A stretch of DNA of 53,556 bases, from assembly GCA_905221605.1 (NCBI GenBank), contig CAJNDS010000077.1:30001-83556 (forward strand), read 5' to 3'. Made by a program: the position numbers and the translations under genes. How positions within the stretch are numbered: position 1 is the first letter of the stretch; each line of letters opens with the position of its first letter. This stretch comes from Symbiodinium natans (lineage: Eukaryota > Sar > Dinophyceae > Suessiales > Symbiodiniaceae). The notes under the pieces were generated by a model, which saw nothing but the letters and a program-made list of their open reading frames with translations, had not been told where the DNA came from and ran no database searches. This document shows positions 9,346-19,065 of the stretch, piece by piece.

Positions 9346-9835
9346 CTATGGGGGTCTGAATAATTACTAATGCTATTCCCTTGTGGTCGCTTTGTAATTA
9401 TACTCTCATCGGCCCCAAAACCCTTTTTTTCATTATTCAGGCCCCTATACTAGGATGCCAGGTAGTACCCTTATCCATTCTAAGGGTTACGATCCATCTT
9501 GTATAACCCTTCATGCCGAAAAAAAAGGTTCCCTTGTATTCTTGGGTTACTTACTGAGTAAGCTAGTGTTAGTCTCGGCCACACGTATTTCTCAGTGATT
9601 GCTCTATATTTGCATTAGTGAAGTATGTGAGGGAAGCCAGAAGGATGTGGGCAATTAGATCTTGTTCAGAGGGTGTCTGAGAAAATAGGTATTTACAATC
9701 AGGGATTAGGGAGTAGTGTGGGTTAGTCCTCCAAAACCAACCGAAGCTTTAAGCCCCTCAACCATAAACCCTCAACGTGCCGGGGGTTTTGAATATTCGG
9801 GGGTGGTGGGGGGGGCTTAATGTTAGGGGGAGGGG
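9346..9835. other. Unique AT-richer sequence
   Basis: Nothing recognisable. It contains weak relatives of the family C core (near 9360-9420) and a G-rich stretch at 9800-9835. Confidence 0.35.
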
Positions 9836-9941
9836 GGTTTAGCGTTTAGTTAGGGTTTAGGGTTTAGGGTTTAGGGGTTAGGGGGGGGAGAGCTCTGGAA
9901 AGAATGCTTTTGCGCCTGGGGAGGAGATCACCAGGCTGCTT

Positions 9942-10513
9942 CCAGGGGTCCATGGCAAAAAAGGGACTACATGAAGGGCTTAGGGTTTAGGGTTTAGGGT
10001 TTAGGGTTTGGGGTTTGGGGTGTGGGGTGTGGGTGTGGGGGTTAGGGTTTGGGGTTTAGGGTTTAGGGGGGTTGGGACTGCTTGGAGGTTCATGGTACTT
10101 CTTAACCAAGTATAGCTGTACTTATAACTGTACTTATCACCATCTTAGGGCACTTAGGGGGCTTATAAGTGGGTTGTAGGTACAGTTATAGTTGGTTAGT
10201 AAGCACCATGAACCTCCAAGTACATGAAGAGTCTCAGGCCTCTGCGGATTCTAGCTCCACCCTGCCGGGGGGGGGGGGGGGGGTACATGCATACAGTTGT
10301 GGCAAAAGTTGTATGACTGTTTGCCACAGAAAGATGGGAGCCCTCAAAAAAATTACCCCGAACTGTCGGAAAGCAGAAAAACGAATTGCTCCTGAAAGCT
10401 TGGCGCAGCGCACACCCCAAAACCCTGAACCCGAAACCCCACACCCCAAACCCTAAACCCTAAACCCTAAGCCCTTCATGTATATAGTCCCTTTTTTTGC
10501 CAGGAACCCCTGG
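9942..10513. mobile_element. 570-bp inverted-repeat structure with telomeric inner flanks
   Basis: Left arm 9942-9985 (CCAGGGGTCCATGGCAAAAA then AGGGACTACATGAAGGGC) is mirrored by 10466-10513. Both arms continue inwards into telomeric repeats of matching complementarity (TTTAGGG at 9980-10070, CCCTAAA at 10418-10470). It encloses the family A element at 10079-10222. Confidence 0.7.
10079..10222. mobile_element. MITE-like family A, full copy
   Basis: Terminal inverted repeats GCTTGGAGGTTCATGGTACT (left) and AAGCACCATGAACCTCCAAG (right, 10201-10220) bound a 144-bp non-coding element rich in TATAACTGTACTTAT. A TA dinucleotide next to the right end may be part of the target site. Confidence 0.85.
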
Positions 10514-10523
10514 GACCCTCAAA

Positions 10524-10577
10524 CCCTAAACCCTAAACCCTATATAAACCCTAAACCCTAAACCCTAAACCCTAAAC
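10524..10577 (-). repeat. CCCTAAA tract, about 7 units
   Basis: One TATATAAA interruption. Upstream half of the bracket around 10588-10650. Confidence 0.95.
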
Positions 10578-10587
10578 CGGTCGGGGG

Positions 10588-10650
10588 AGCAGGAGAAAGG
10601 CCATGCTGGCTGCCGAGGTCTGCGCTGGCTTGGGTCATGAGCCCCACTAA
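10588..10650 (+). CDS. Exon-like islet between C and T tracts
   Basis: Codons read SRRKAMLAAEVCAGLGHEPH then TAA (10648). The composition resembles the other Ala-rich islets. It is bracketed by CCCTAAA and TTTAGGG within 15 bp on each side. No strong splice sites are seen. Confidence 0.2.
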   Translation, partial: SRRKAMLAAEVCAGLGHEPH

Positions 10651-10653
10651 CTG

Positions 10654-10752
10654 GGTTTAGGGTTTAGGGTTTAGGGTTTAGGGTTTAGGGTTTAGGGTTT
10701 AGGGTTTAGGGTTTAGGGTTTAGGGTTTAGGGTTTAGGGTTTAGGGTTTAGA
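10654..10752 (+). repeat. TTTAGGG tract, 14 units
   Basis: Perfect heptamers ending at a family B element. Confidence 0.97.
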
Positions 10753-10858
10753 GTGACTTGGAGACTTAGTCAATTGGGGTTATCAGGAATTGTAACTAGA
10801 GCTGCCCTTAGTATAACCCTACTTACTAAGTCCCCTGATCCTTTAAAAAGAGGGCTAA
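10753..10858. mobile_element. MITE-like family B copy
   Basis: Contains GGGGTTATCAGGAATTGTAA, AGAGCTGCCC and ACTTACTAAGTCCCCTGATC. The same blocks recur at 33728-33806 and 47283-47390. Confidence 0.6.
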
Positions 10859-10979
10859 CTTGCCTGACCAAGCAAAGTCGAGCTTAGGTGAGGTTGATGC
10901 GCGGTTTACAGCCCTAAGCCCGTCCCAGGCTTGCATTTTACCAGGGTTCCAAGTATGGGCCCTGAATGGTTAGGCTTTC

Positions 10980-11017
10980 GGGTTTAGGGTTTAGGGTTTA
11001 GGGTTTAGGGTTTAGGC
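10980..11017 (+). repeat. TTTAGGG tract, 5 units
   Basis: Short tract after a stretch (10927-10965) sharing CCAAGTATGGGCCCTG-like sequence with 3733-3750 and 12410-12420. Confidence 0.93.
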
Positions 11018-11065
11018 TTGAGAGTGGCTGGCGGGCGGTACTCAGCAGATTGGGCTATGGTAACC

Positions 11066-11116
11066 CCAAACCCTAAACCCTAAACCCTAAGCCCTAAGCC
11101 CTAAACCCTAAACCCT
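11066..11116 (-). repeat. CCCTAAA tract, 7 units
   Basis: Includes two CCCTAAG units. Confidence 0.95.
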
Positions 11117-11225
11117 TCATATTTCGCTCTTTACATGGAAGGCAAGGGCAGCCCCTGTTTTTGAACCCGGGAAGCCAGCATTTCCCAATCCATCCAACCT
11201 TCAATGCCTCAAAAGACACCGGCTT

Positions 11226-11283
11226 AGGCTTTAGGGTTTAGGGTTGAGGGTTGAGGGTTGAGGGTTTAGGGTTTAGGGTTTAG
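11226..11283 (+). repeat. TTTAGGG tract with GTTGAGG units
   Basis: About 8 units, three consecutive ones being TTGAGGG. Confidence 0.95.
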
Positions 11284-11400
11284 GATTGCTGACACGAAGC
11301 TCAACAAACAAACACCACCTCAACCCTGCAACCCTAGTAGCTTAAAACCGCGACGACCAGTGCTTCGGAAGCCTCTTGACGCACGCGCAGAAGCCTGACT

Positions 11401-11446
11401 CCTAAACCCTAAACCCCAAACCCTAAGCCCTAAACCCTAAACCCTG
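11401..11446 (-). repeat. CCCTAAA tract, 6 units
   Basis: Upstream half of the bracket around the 11497-11546 exon. Confidence 0.95.
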
Positions 11447-11496
11447 GAAGCCCTAGAAATACGCACCCTCTCTTCACCCCTCATGTACCCTTGCAG

Positions 11497-11546
11497 TCTT
11501 CAGGCTGCAAAGGTCGATGCCCAGATGAAGGCTCACTTCAGCTCTG
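11497..11546 (+). CDS. 50-bp exon candidate with good acceptor and GT donor
   Basis: A pyrimidine-rich stretch from 11465 ends in TTGCAG (11491-11496). The next codons read LQAAKVDAQMKAHFSS, amphipathic and helical. A GT follows at 11547 (TCTG|GTTGGG) and TTTAGGG begins at 11553, while CCCTAAA lies upstream. Exon size and bracket match 31016, 32161 and 50084. The protein family is not recognised. Confidence 0.45.
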
Positions 11547-11552
11547 GTTGGG

Positions 11553-11605
11553 GGTTTAGGGTTTAGGGTTTAGGGTTTAGGGTTTAGGGTTTAGGGTTTA
11601 GGGTT
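11553..11605 (+). repeat. TTTAGGG tract, 7 units
   Basis: Degenerate GGGTTT units continue to about 11720. Confidence 0.95.
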
Positions 11606-11881
11606 GCAGGATTTCCGACTTAGGGTTCAGAGTTTAGTTTAGGGTTTTGGGTTTTGGGTTTGGGGCTGCACAATTTCCAACTTGGTGTTTAGGGTTTAGG
11701 GTTGCAGGATTTCCTGCTTGGGTTTTAGCATTTGGGCGGGGGCGGGGGGGGGGGGGGGGGGGTGGGTGCCAGGTGTTGGGTGCAGGATTTCGGTTTGTTT
11801 GCGCGATCGGCTCGTTTATCGGTGTTGGGAGTGGGTGGCCCCGTGCTCTGTGCTCTTCCTGGTGCAGCGGATTTCGTTTCG
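11606..11881. other. Degenerate telomeric tail and G run
   Basis: GTTTTGGG and TTCAGAG variants, a duplicated TTGCAGGATTTCC motif (11604 and 11702), and a G-rich run at 11736-11763. Frames rich in Gly-Phe are repeat read-through. Confidence 0.7.
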
Positions 11882-12570
11882 GGTTTAGGGTTTAGCTACG
11901 AGGGTTTAGGGTTTAGTGTTTAGGGGTATCGCACAAGCAAGCCAGGCCTATTCCTTGTGCTTTTTTTGGGGATCCCCTTAAGGGTTCCTAGGAATGACCC
12001 AGTAGACATACCCCTAAACCCTAAGCCCTAAACCCTAAACCCTAGTACAGGGTACTTTTTAGGGGTTTTACTTTTTGGATCCTCCCAGGGGTCTGGGAAG
12101 GTTTAGGGTGCCAGGAGCCGAGAACCGAGACCAGCCTTGCAAGAACAAGAAACGCCTTTGGCTGTCATGGTTTAGGGTTTAGGGTTTAGTGTTTAGCCAG
12201 AAAAGGCTCTCATGTTGATCAGTCAAAAAGGGCTTAGGAAGTAGACCCTATAAAACGAGACCCAAACGGGCCCATGAGCTAGCTCAAGTCGCAACTTCAG
12301 TAGATGGGAAATGGGGTTCTTGTTCACGGTCTTCGGGGTAGTTACAGGGGCCTTTTCGTACGGGCCCTACATGGGGGAGCCCTTGTATACAACAAATCCA
12401 AGGGCCCATACTTCAGAACCCTCTAAATAGACGGGGACCGCATTCAGGGGGCCAAATTCTCCCCCTCTCAGAATGTAGCAAGTTTCGTTCAGAATGGCCC
12501 TAAAAATCCACATTTCGGGCGTGTCGCTGAGTTGTTTGTAAGCTGATGTGCTGATGTGCCTGCAAGTTGG

Positions 12571-12712
12571 ACCCTAAACCCTAAACCCTAAACCCTAAAC
12601 CCTAAACCCTAAACCCTATACTCTAAACCCTAAACCCTAAACCCTAAACCCTAAACCCTAAACCCTAAACCCTAAACCCTAAACCCTAAACCCTAAACCC
12701 TAAACCTAAACT
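12571..12712 (-). repeat. CCCTAAA tract, about 20 units
   Basis: One ACTCTAAA interruption at about 12618. Confidence 0.97.
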
Positions 12713-12855
12713 GTTCCGTTGGGTGTAAGAGTTCTCAGCTTTGGCTTCAACCCAAAGCTTTCAACTCGTCAAAGCTCTAAGCCCGAAAACTCCCAGACTC
12801 TTCACACCAACCCTGAGAACTCCTGAACCCTAAAGCCCTTTAGAGGTTAATCAGG

Positions 12856-12902
12856 GTTTGGGATTTAGGGTTTAGGGTTTAGGGTTTAGGGTTTAGGGTT
12901 TA
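12856..12902 (+). repeat. TTTAGGG tract, 6 units
   Basis: Precedes the exon candidate at 12960. Confidence 0.95.
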
Positions 12903-12959
12903 CGGGTGTTTTTGCGTGGGAGGCGTTTGGGCACCGGAAATCGGGGTTCGCCCTGGCAG

Positions 12960-13023
12960 GTGGAGAGTGAGCGCAATGCCCAGGAGGCCTTGCGTATGCT
13001 CTCTGTCATTGCGAGTCAAAGAG
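12960..13023 (+). CDS. 64-bp exon candidate, coiled-coil
   Basis: Acceptor CCTGGCAG ends at 12959; codons read VESERNAQEALRMLSVIASQ plus R; donor AGAG|GTTG starts at 13024. The frame is open from 12906 to 13145, so the exon could be longer. Hydrophobic residues at helix spacing suggest a coiled coil, in line with the 9173 and 13795 islets. The upstream flank is TTTAGGG and CCCTAAA appears only at 13140, so the bracket is reversed here. Confidence 0.4.
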
Positions 13024-13430
13024 GTTGTTGGTTAACTACAGCCTCCTTCGGAGTCATTGCTTGGAGGTCTGGGGTTGCAGGCTATATGGCACTCAGCACA
13101 CGTCGTTCTGCCATGTTGATCCCAAACCCTGCTTTGGAACCCTGAACCCTAAACTGGCCCTAAACCCTAAACCCTACACCTGGGTTGCAGGATTCAGGCG
13201 AAGCTGTAGCACGTGGGAACGTTGCGTGGGGCTTTGGCGGAATCTTCTTCGGGGTTCAGTAGTACTGGCTGCAGGTATGCTCTTGGGATATTGTGGGTTT
13301 ACGAGGATCATGTTTACAAATCCAACCTAGCCGGTGACAGGACTCCCCAGAAGACACCCTTATTCCGACTACCCTGCTTCACCCCTGATACATAAGATAT
13401 ATGGTCCACTTATCCGATATCCCTAAATGG

Positions 13431-13494
13431 CCCCAGAGTAGCCCCTATGCATAACCTCCAGGCCCCAAAGTAGCCCCTATGCATAACCTCCAGG
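13431..13494 (+). repeat. 32-bp tandem duplication
   Basis: CCCCARAGTAGCCCCTATGC followed by ATAACCTCCAGG occurs twice with one substitution. Confidence 0.95.
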
Positions 13495-13703
13495 GCCACC
13501 AAGAACTGAAGAGACGCGGCTAAGCCCTAAACTTAAACCCCAAAGCCCTGACGCTCAACGCATCCGTAGATGAGCGTATAAGTTGCTGACGCTGATACTT
13601 AACTAGGTAGGAGGCCCTTGGGACATGCTTCCCCTTATTGGGCTTAAGAGGATCAGATTTAGGAGTATTTTTCAGAGGGGCTTAAGGGCCATCCTAGTTA
13701 AAC
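13495..13703. other. Unique islet, nothing recognised
   Basis: AT/GC-balanced sequence with an AGGCCCTTGGGACATGCTTC-type stretch. No exon signals. Confidence 0.3.
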
Positions 13704-13763
13704 CCCTGAACCCTAACCCTAAACCCTAAACCCTAAACCCTGAACCCTGAACCCTGAACCCTA
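13704..13763 (-). repeat. CCCTAAA tract ending in CCCTGAA units
   Basis: Last four units are CCCTGAA. Confidence 0.95.
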
Positions 13764-13794
13764 CTTACGCCTGTCACGCGCAAACGACCTGCAG

Positions 13795-13862
13795 GAAGCC
13801 GCCATCGCCGAGATCTCGCAGCAGATGGCGCGACTGCAGGACACGCTGCGCGGAGCCTGGAG
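13795..13862 (+). CDS. Exon candidate, strong coiled-coil
   Basis: An open frame covers at least 13762-13866. From the CTGCAG at 13789-13794 the codons read EAAIAEISQQMARLQDTLRG then AW, with I/I/M/L/L at helical heptad positions. CCCTAAA/CCCTGAA is upstream and TTTAGGG starts at 13895. Codons are GC-rich at third positions (GCC, ATC, GAG, CTG). Exact ends are uncertain; LSRANDLQ upstream is also open. Confidence 0.4.
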
Positions 13863-13894
13863 GGTTTTCCCCCTGTGTGTTGTGTGTGTGTGTG

Positions 13895-13998
13895 GGTTTA
13901 GGGTTTAGGGTTTAGGGTTTAGGGTTGAGGGTTTAGGGTTTAGGGTTTAGGGTTTAGGGTTTCGGGTTTAGGGTTTAGGGTTTAGGGTTTAGGGTTTG
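13895..13998 (+). repeat. TTTAGGG tract, about 15 units
   Basis: Preceded by a short GT run (13876-13893). It switches abruptly to CCCTAAACCCC at 14002. Confidence 0.96.
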
Positions 13999-14070
13999 GG
14001 GAACCCTAAACCCCAAGCCCTCTGTGCCCTAATCTCCTAATCTCCTCTGTGAGCCTCCCGACCCGCACAG

Positions 14071-14134
14071 GTCCGAGCTCAGGGAGCGGCCGCGAAAGAA
14101 CACCACGCTACAGGCCCCCGCTGCTTTAAGCGGC
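14071..14134 (+). CDS. Weak exon candidate
   Basis: Acceptor-like CCCGCACAG ends at 14070. The following frame reads VRAQGAAAKEHHATGPRCFK. Degenerate CCCTAAA lies upstream (14002-14035) and TTTAGGG downstream (14155). A second frame is also open, so support is thin. Confidence 0.2.
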
Positions 14135-14144
14135 TCAGGGTTTC

Positions 14145-14400
14145 TGGGGTTCAGGGTTTAGGGTTAAATTAGGGTTTAGGGTTGAGGGTTTAGGGTTTAG
14201 GGTTTCTGGGGTTCAGGGGGCTTAGTTCGGGCTAGGGGTTCAGGGGGTTTTGTGATTCAGGGGGCTTAGTTTAGGGCTAAGGGGTTCAGGGGTTTTTGTG
14301 ATTCAGGGGGCCTGGTTTAGGGCTAGGGTTCAGGGGTTCTGGGGTTCAGGGGGCTTAGTTTAGGGCTATAGGGCTGGGGCTTTAGGCTATAGGCTTAGGG
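14145..14400 (+). repeat. Degenerate ~55-bp tandem repeat of telomeric origin
   Basis: Recurring GGTTCAGGGGGCTTAGTTTA, GGGCTAGGGGTTCAGG and TTTTGTGATTCAGG blocks, three to four copies. Confidence 0.8.
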
Positions 14401-14770
14401 CTGTCAGCTGGGCGCAGCCAAGCAGAGTCTCCTAGGTAGGATTAGGGGGACCCTTAAAGGGGAGCCCCAAGGGTCCCCTAGAGTCTCAACAATTCAAGTG
14501 TCTTGTCTTGGTCTTCGGGTTCCAAAACAAGCGAAGTGCATGACCCCTCTGGGACTTACATGGGAGTTTCCGAAATGCGGGGCACCTTGTTGGGGTCCCT
14601 TATTCTACGGGGATGCTACTAATTGGAGTTATTATCTACCTAAACCCTAAACCCTAAACCCTTATTTTCGTGAACCTCCAAATGGGTTTAGGGCGTTGAT
14701 GTCGAGCTTGGGGCTGTAGAGAGAAGAGTCAGGGAAGATCTTGGAGGCGCTCAAGGGCCAATACAGGGGG
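14401..14770. other. Islet with short CCCTAAA tract and weak open frame
   Basis: CCCTAAA at 14641-14662. Then an open frame (about 14689-14770) reads GVDVELGAVERRVREDLGGA, hydrophilic and helical, but without splice signals. Confidence 0.25.
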
Positions 14771-14775
14771 CAAAC

Positions 14776-14826
14776 ATATACATATATATATATATGTATA
14801 TATATGTATATATATATATATATGAG
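14776..14826. repeat. TA/TATG microsatellite
   Basis: Alternating TATATA with two GTATA interruptions. Confidence 0.95.
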
Positions 14827-15560
14827 GCAGGAACCTTTATGTATGATTTGACCTCTTTCTTTGTTTTCATACTAGCCTATACTACTGCTACGATTAACAG
14901 AGTTATCGAATAGGGCCATCACGCTCCTCTGAAGACTGCTTCAAAACCCCAACACTAAACCCTAACCCTAAACCCTAAGCCCGAAAAACAAGAAATATAA
15001 TAAAACAAGAGCCTACCTACCTCCCTAGAGGCGAAACAGAGAGACTACACCGTGTGTTTCTTTCGCACTGAACCCCAAAGACCTACCCCTAAGCTCTAGG
15101 GGAGAGGACGCCGTGGGAACCTATTCTTGGGATAGGTTGTTTTTAAAAAGATTATGAAACATTCGGACACGGTATCACGAGAATACTGTGAGCAGATACT
15201 TCATTTTTTGAATTCATGCCCGTGCATGCGAGTTCATGCCCTTCATGCCCCGTGCACGCGAACGCCCCGCAAAACGGAATAACAACGATATACCCTCCAA
15301 CTAACCTATTGTTGGGACAGGTGCTCGAACGAAAATTACTGTGAAACATTCTTGTTGTTAAATACACGGTGAATCTGAAAGGTCTGGGGTTCATGGTTGA
15401 ACAATAAACCCTATAAGGCTTCAAGGTGTGGGGACTACAAACCTGAAACCCTATAGGGACCCGCCCCTTGTGGAGCATTTAGGGTTTCACGTGTAGGGTT
15501 TACGGTGAAGTGTCTAGGGTTTTCTTTTCAAGCTCATCTATGCGACTCGAACGATTTCTG
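14827..15560. other. Unique sequence, no confident gene
   Basis: A minus-strand frame of 108 codons (15152-15478) has no recognisable motif. Short CCCTAAA at 14955-14982. Confidence 0.35.
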
Positions 15561-15561
15561 A

Positions 15562-15720
15562 TGGGAGAGCGGGCGTGCAGCTTCGCACAATGGCACACTG
15601 TGGGTCGAAATGCAACGGCAGCAAAGAGGCCGCAAGCAAAAGGCAAGGCAACACGTTTCGGACAGGCAGGAGCAGTGTCAGAGACCAAATGGTTGGGTTG
15701 CAGGCCAGCCATTTGAATAG
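15562..15720 (+). CDS. 52-codon open frame, basic/Gln-rich
   Basis: After a TGA at 15559 the frame reads through WVEMQRQQRGRKQKARQHVS and DRQEQCQRPNGWVAGQPFE to TAG at 15718. An acceptor-like GCGTGCAG ends at 15580. Other frames on both strands are also open here (68 and 139 codons), so coding status is doubtful. Confidence 0.2.
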   Translation, partial: WESGRAASHNGTLWVEMQRQQRGRKQKARQHVSDRQEQCQRPNGWVAGQPFE

Positions 15721-15929
15721 CCCAGCCAAAATGACTTAGTAGAGGGGCCCCGACTAAAGCAGGTAGACCATTAACTTTCAGCCTTTCGCAAAATCGCCAC
15801 GTTCGTTGCAAGAAGGGACCTCCTCCCCTGCAGCGGCTGAGTTCCCTTATACCATCTCTTTTGTTTTCTTTCTGTCCCTTGTTCCTATGTCTCCAAGTTT
15901 GTCGATTGTAGGTATTCAAGGGAAGTGCT

Positions 15930-17010
15930 AAGCTACTAAAGAGGACAAATAAGGTTTCCCTGTCCCCTTTGGCTGTCCTGAATTAATCTTGTCTTTTCTC
16001 AGTCTGCACTCTGCGAGAGAGGAATGGACAGTAGAAGGGAAACAACAACGCATGGGCAAGAATGCTTCTCTCTCTTTTCTTATTGAGATGACTGGGCACA
16101 TAAGACTGAGAAGAGACTCCCCTCCTGTCTGAATCTCTGCTTTGGCTCTTATCTTGCAGAGGAGAAGAACTTTTGTATAAGAAGAGGAACCAGGAACAGA
16201 CACCAGAGAGAAAGTGCAAGGAGCTGACAAGAGTGCTTCTCTCTTCTCTTTTTGACAAAAACCGAGGGAAAGAGCGTGAAAACAAGAAGCTTTGTTTTGT
16301 CCGTTGCAGAAAGGGGGTTGATTTCCCGTGTTCGCTCCCGTTTGCCTTCTTTCTCTCCTGCGCTCCTATGTCTTCTGTTCCTTTTTTTGAGGAGATTCAA
16401 AGGCATAGATAAACGAAAAAACCCCTGCGCTGTCCTTGATCTTGTCTTTTCTCAGTCAGCGAGACAGGAAGACACAGTAGGAGTGAAGCTGGACAAGAGT
16501 GCTCCTCTCTCTCTTTTCTTATTGAGAAGACTGGGTACATAAGACTGGGAAGAGACTCCCCCTCCTCTCCGATTCTCCGCTCTGGCTGTTTTCTTGCAGG
16601 GGAGAAGAACTTTTATACAAGAAGAAGGGGCCAGGAACAGACAAGAGAAAGAAAAGTGCATGGAACTGACAAGAGTGCTAAGAGAAAGGGAAGAAAGCTT
16701 TGTTTTGTCCGTTGCAGAAGGAGGCTCCCTCTTCCCTGGAGCAGGGTTGATTTCCCGTGTTCGCTCTCATTTGCCTGCGATCCTATGTCTTCTGTTCCTT
16801 TTTTAGGGATAGATTGGTTTCCCTGTCCCTTTGATGTCCTTGATCTTGTCTTTTCTCAGTCAGCCAGAGAGGAAGGCACAGTACTGGACAAGAGTGCATC
16901 TCTCTCTGTTTTCTTGAGAAACAACGGATAAATAAGCGGAAAAGAAGAAACTCCCTCTCCTCTCCTCTAGATCTGTTCAGCTCTGATCCTGGGAAGTAAA
17001 AACATGAACA
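15930..17010 (+). repeat. Degenerate ~300-bp modules M1-M3
   Basis: Three diverged modules share ordered landmarks: TTTGTCCGTTGCAGAA, then CTCCTATGTCTTCTGTTCC, then CTTGTCTTTTCTCAGTCAGC, then GACAAGAGTGC, then TTCTTGCAGGGGAGAAGAAC. Further modules recur at 19066-19440, 20062-20900 and 21708-22130. No continuous coding frame. Confidence 0.8.
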
Positions 17011-17329
17011 CGCAAGGAAACATCTCATCCTTTCTTTTCTCTCTCTCTCTTCTCTCTTCTCTCTTCTCTCTTCTCTCTTCTCTCTTCTCTCTTCTCTCTT
17101 CTCTCTCCTCGCTCCTCGCTCCTCGCTCCTCGCTCCTCTCTCCTCTCTCCTCTCCCCTCTCCCCTCTCTCTCCCTAGAGCAGGCTTGAGTCCAATTATTC
17201 TCCCACTGCTGCCTTCTTTCTCGTGCTCCGACGTCATGTGTTCCGTCTTCTATTCGAGCAGATTGAAGGGAATAGGTCGACAAAAGGTTTTCACACTCCC
17301 TCTCACTTCTTCAGCCTCTTCTTTGCCGT

Positions 17330-17850
17330 GTTCTTACAACGGAGAAGAGTAAAACGTAAGAAGATGAGGAGTCAATCTCACTACCTTCATGCCTTGTCGT
17401 CTTTCTTCTGTTCACTTTTGCTCTTACACACGCGAAAATTGAAAATGCAAGAAGATAAACTGACGAGAAGGCAGGGAAGGAGACAGTCTTTGGCTCGCTG
17501 CCAAAATGAGAGAGCGACGCAACAAGGACATGACAAGAGTGCTTCGCTGTTCTCTTTTTGTGAGGATCGGGCAAACAACAGGGGGAAGAAATTCCTTCTC
17601 CCTCTTCTCCCTGTTCTTTGGCTCTCTCCTTACACAAAGACAAATAAAAACACAAGGCAAACAAATTTCAGTCACTACGTTCATCCGTCCTCGGGTTTCT
17701 TTTCCCCTGCTGTCGCTCTCTCCTTACAGAAAGACATTCACATATACAAGGCAAACCAAAACCACTCACTACTTTCATTCTCCGTCCTCTTTAGTTTCCC
17801 TCTTTGTTCACTCTGTTCTTACAGGGAGGAACTGAACATGCAAGAGCACA
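17330..17850 (+). repeat. Periodic pyrimidine tract + TTACA + purine units
   Basis: TTACA-type motifs at about 17335, 17425, 17632, 17725 and 17819 each follow a 30-50 nt pyrimidine-rich stretch and precede a purine/A-rich stretch such as GAACATGCAAG. Spacings near 92-94 or twice that show a degenerate tandem unit. Confidence 0.75.
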
Positions 17851-17885
17851 CCCCGATCTCGATACCATCATCCTCTCCCTGCTCT

Positions 17886-17887
17886 CT

Positions 17888-17962
<75 letters not shown>
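17886..17962 (+). repeat. CT dinucleotide run abutting gap
   Basis: Pure CT, truncated by N residues. Confidence 0.97.
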
Positions 17963-18062
17963 NNNNNNNNNNNNNNNNNNNNNNNNNNNNNNNNNNNNNN
18001 NNNNNNNNNNNNNNNNNNNNNNNNNNNNNNNNNNNNNNNNNNNNNNNNNNNNNNNNNNNNNN
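17963..18062. other. Assembly gap, 100 N
   Basis: Exactly 100 N, a placeholder length rather than a measured gap. Confidence 0.99.
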
Positions 18063-18910
18063 CTTCTCTCTTCTCTTCTCTCTTCTCTCTTCTCTCTTCT
18101 CTTCTCTCTTCTCTCTTCTCTCTTCTCTCTTCTCTCTCCTCGCTCCTCGCTCCTCGCTCCTCGCTCCTCTCTCCTCTCTCCTCTCCCCTCTCCCCTCTCT
18201 CTCCCTAGAGCAGGCTTGAGTCCAATTATTCTCCCACTGCTGCCTTCTTTCTCGTGCTCCGACGTCATGTGTTCCGTCTTCTATTCGAGCAGATTGAAGG
18301 GAATAGGTCGACAAAAGGTTTTCACACTCCCTCTCACTTCTTCAGCCTCTTCTTTGCCGTGTTCTTACAACGGAGAAGAGTAAAACGTAAGAAGATGAGG
18401 AGTCAATCTCGCTACCTTCATGCCTTGTCGTCTTTCTTTTGTTCACTTTGCTCTTACACACGCGAAAACTGAAAATGCAAGAAGATAAACTGACGAGAAG
18501 GCAGGGAAGGAGACAGTCTTTGGCTCGCTGCCAAAATGAGAGAGCGACGCAACAAGGACATGACAAGAGTGCTTCGCTGTTCTCGTTTTGTGAGGATCGG
18601 GCAAACAACAGGGGGAAGAAATTCCTTCTCCCTCTTCTCCCTGTTCTTTGGCTCTCTCCTTACACAAAGACAAATAAAAACACAAGGCAAACAAATTTCA
18701 GTCACTACGTTCATCCGTCCTCGGGTTTCTTTTCCCCTGCTGTCGCTCTCTCCTTACAGAAAGACATTCGCATATACAAGGCAAACCAAAACCACTCACT
18801 ACTTTCATTCTCCGTCCTCTTTAGTTTCCCTCTTTGTTCACTCTGTTCTTACAGGGAGGAACTGAACATGCAAGAGCACACCCCGATCTCGATACCATCA
18901 TCCTCTCCCC
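18063..18910 (+). repeat. Right copy of ~0.9-kb duplication
   Basis: Begins in the same TTCTCTC array and ends with TGAACATGCAAGAGCACACC and the CT-rich stretch. It then continues to CCCCCTCT/CT repeats (18910-18990), which the left copy does not reach before the gap. Confidence 0.95.
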
Positions 18911-18947
18911 CTCTCCCCCTCTCCCCCTCTCCCCCTCTCTCTCTCTC

Positions 18948-18989
<42 letters not shown>

Positions 18990-19065
18990 TTGTTCTTTCT
19001 TTTCACAAGACAAATGAATGAACAGAAGACATGGACAAGAGAAGCAAATGGACGAGAAAAGACGG

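Larger units (their letters stand above)
17041..17962 (+). repeat. Left copy of ~0.9-kb duplication
   Basis: From the TTCTCTC array through TCCAATTATTCTCCCACTGC to the CT run at the gap edge. It matches 18071-18910 at an offset of about 1,030 bp with only scattered substitutions and one- or two-base indels. Confidence 0.95.

Noticed and set aside
10169-10456. Frames ending in NPKP or LNPKP
   Set aside because: CCCTAAACCC read in one frame gives NPKP-type residues; a repeat artefact.
11647-11923. Frames ending in GFRV or FRV, here and at many other tracts
   Set aside because: GGGTTTAGGGTT translates as GFRV before hitting TAG. These tails come from telomeric repeats and are not protein motifs.
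15500-15919. 139-codon minus-strand gene
   Set aside because: Overlaps plus-strand frames of comparable quality; no motif, and its amino-acid composition looks random.
17223-18383. Frames crossing the N gap
   Set aside because: They include 34 undefined residues and depend on an arbitrary gap length.
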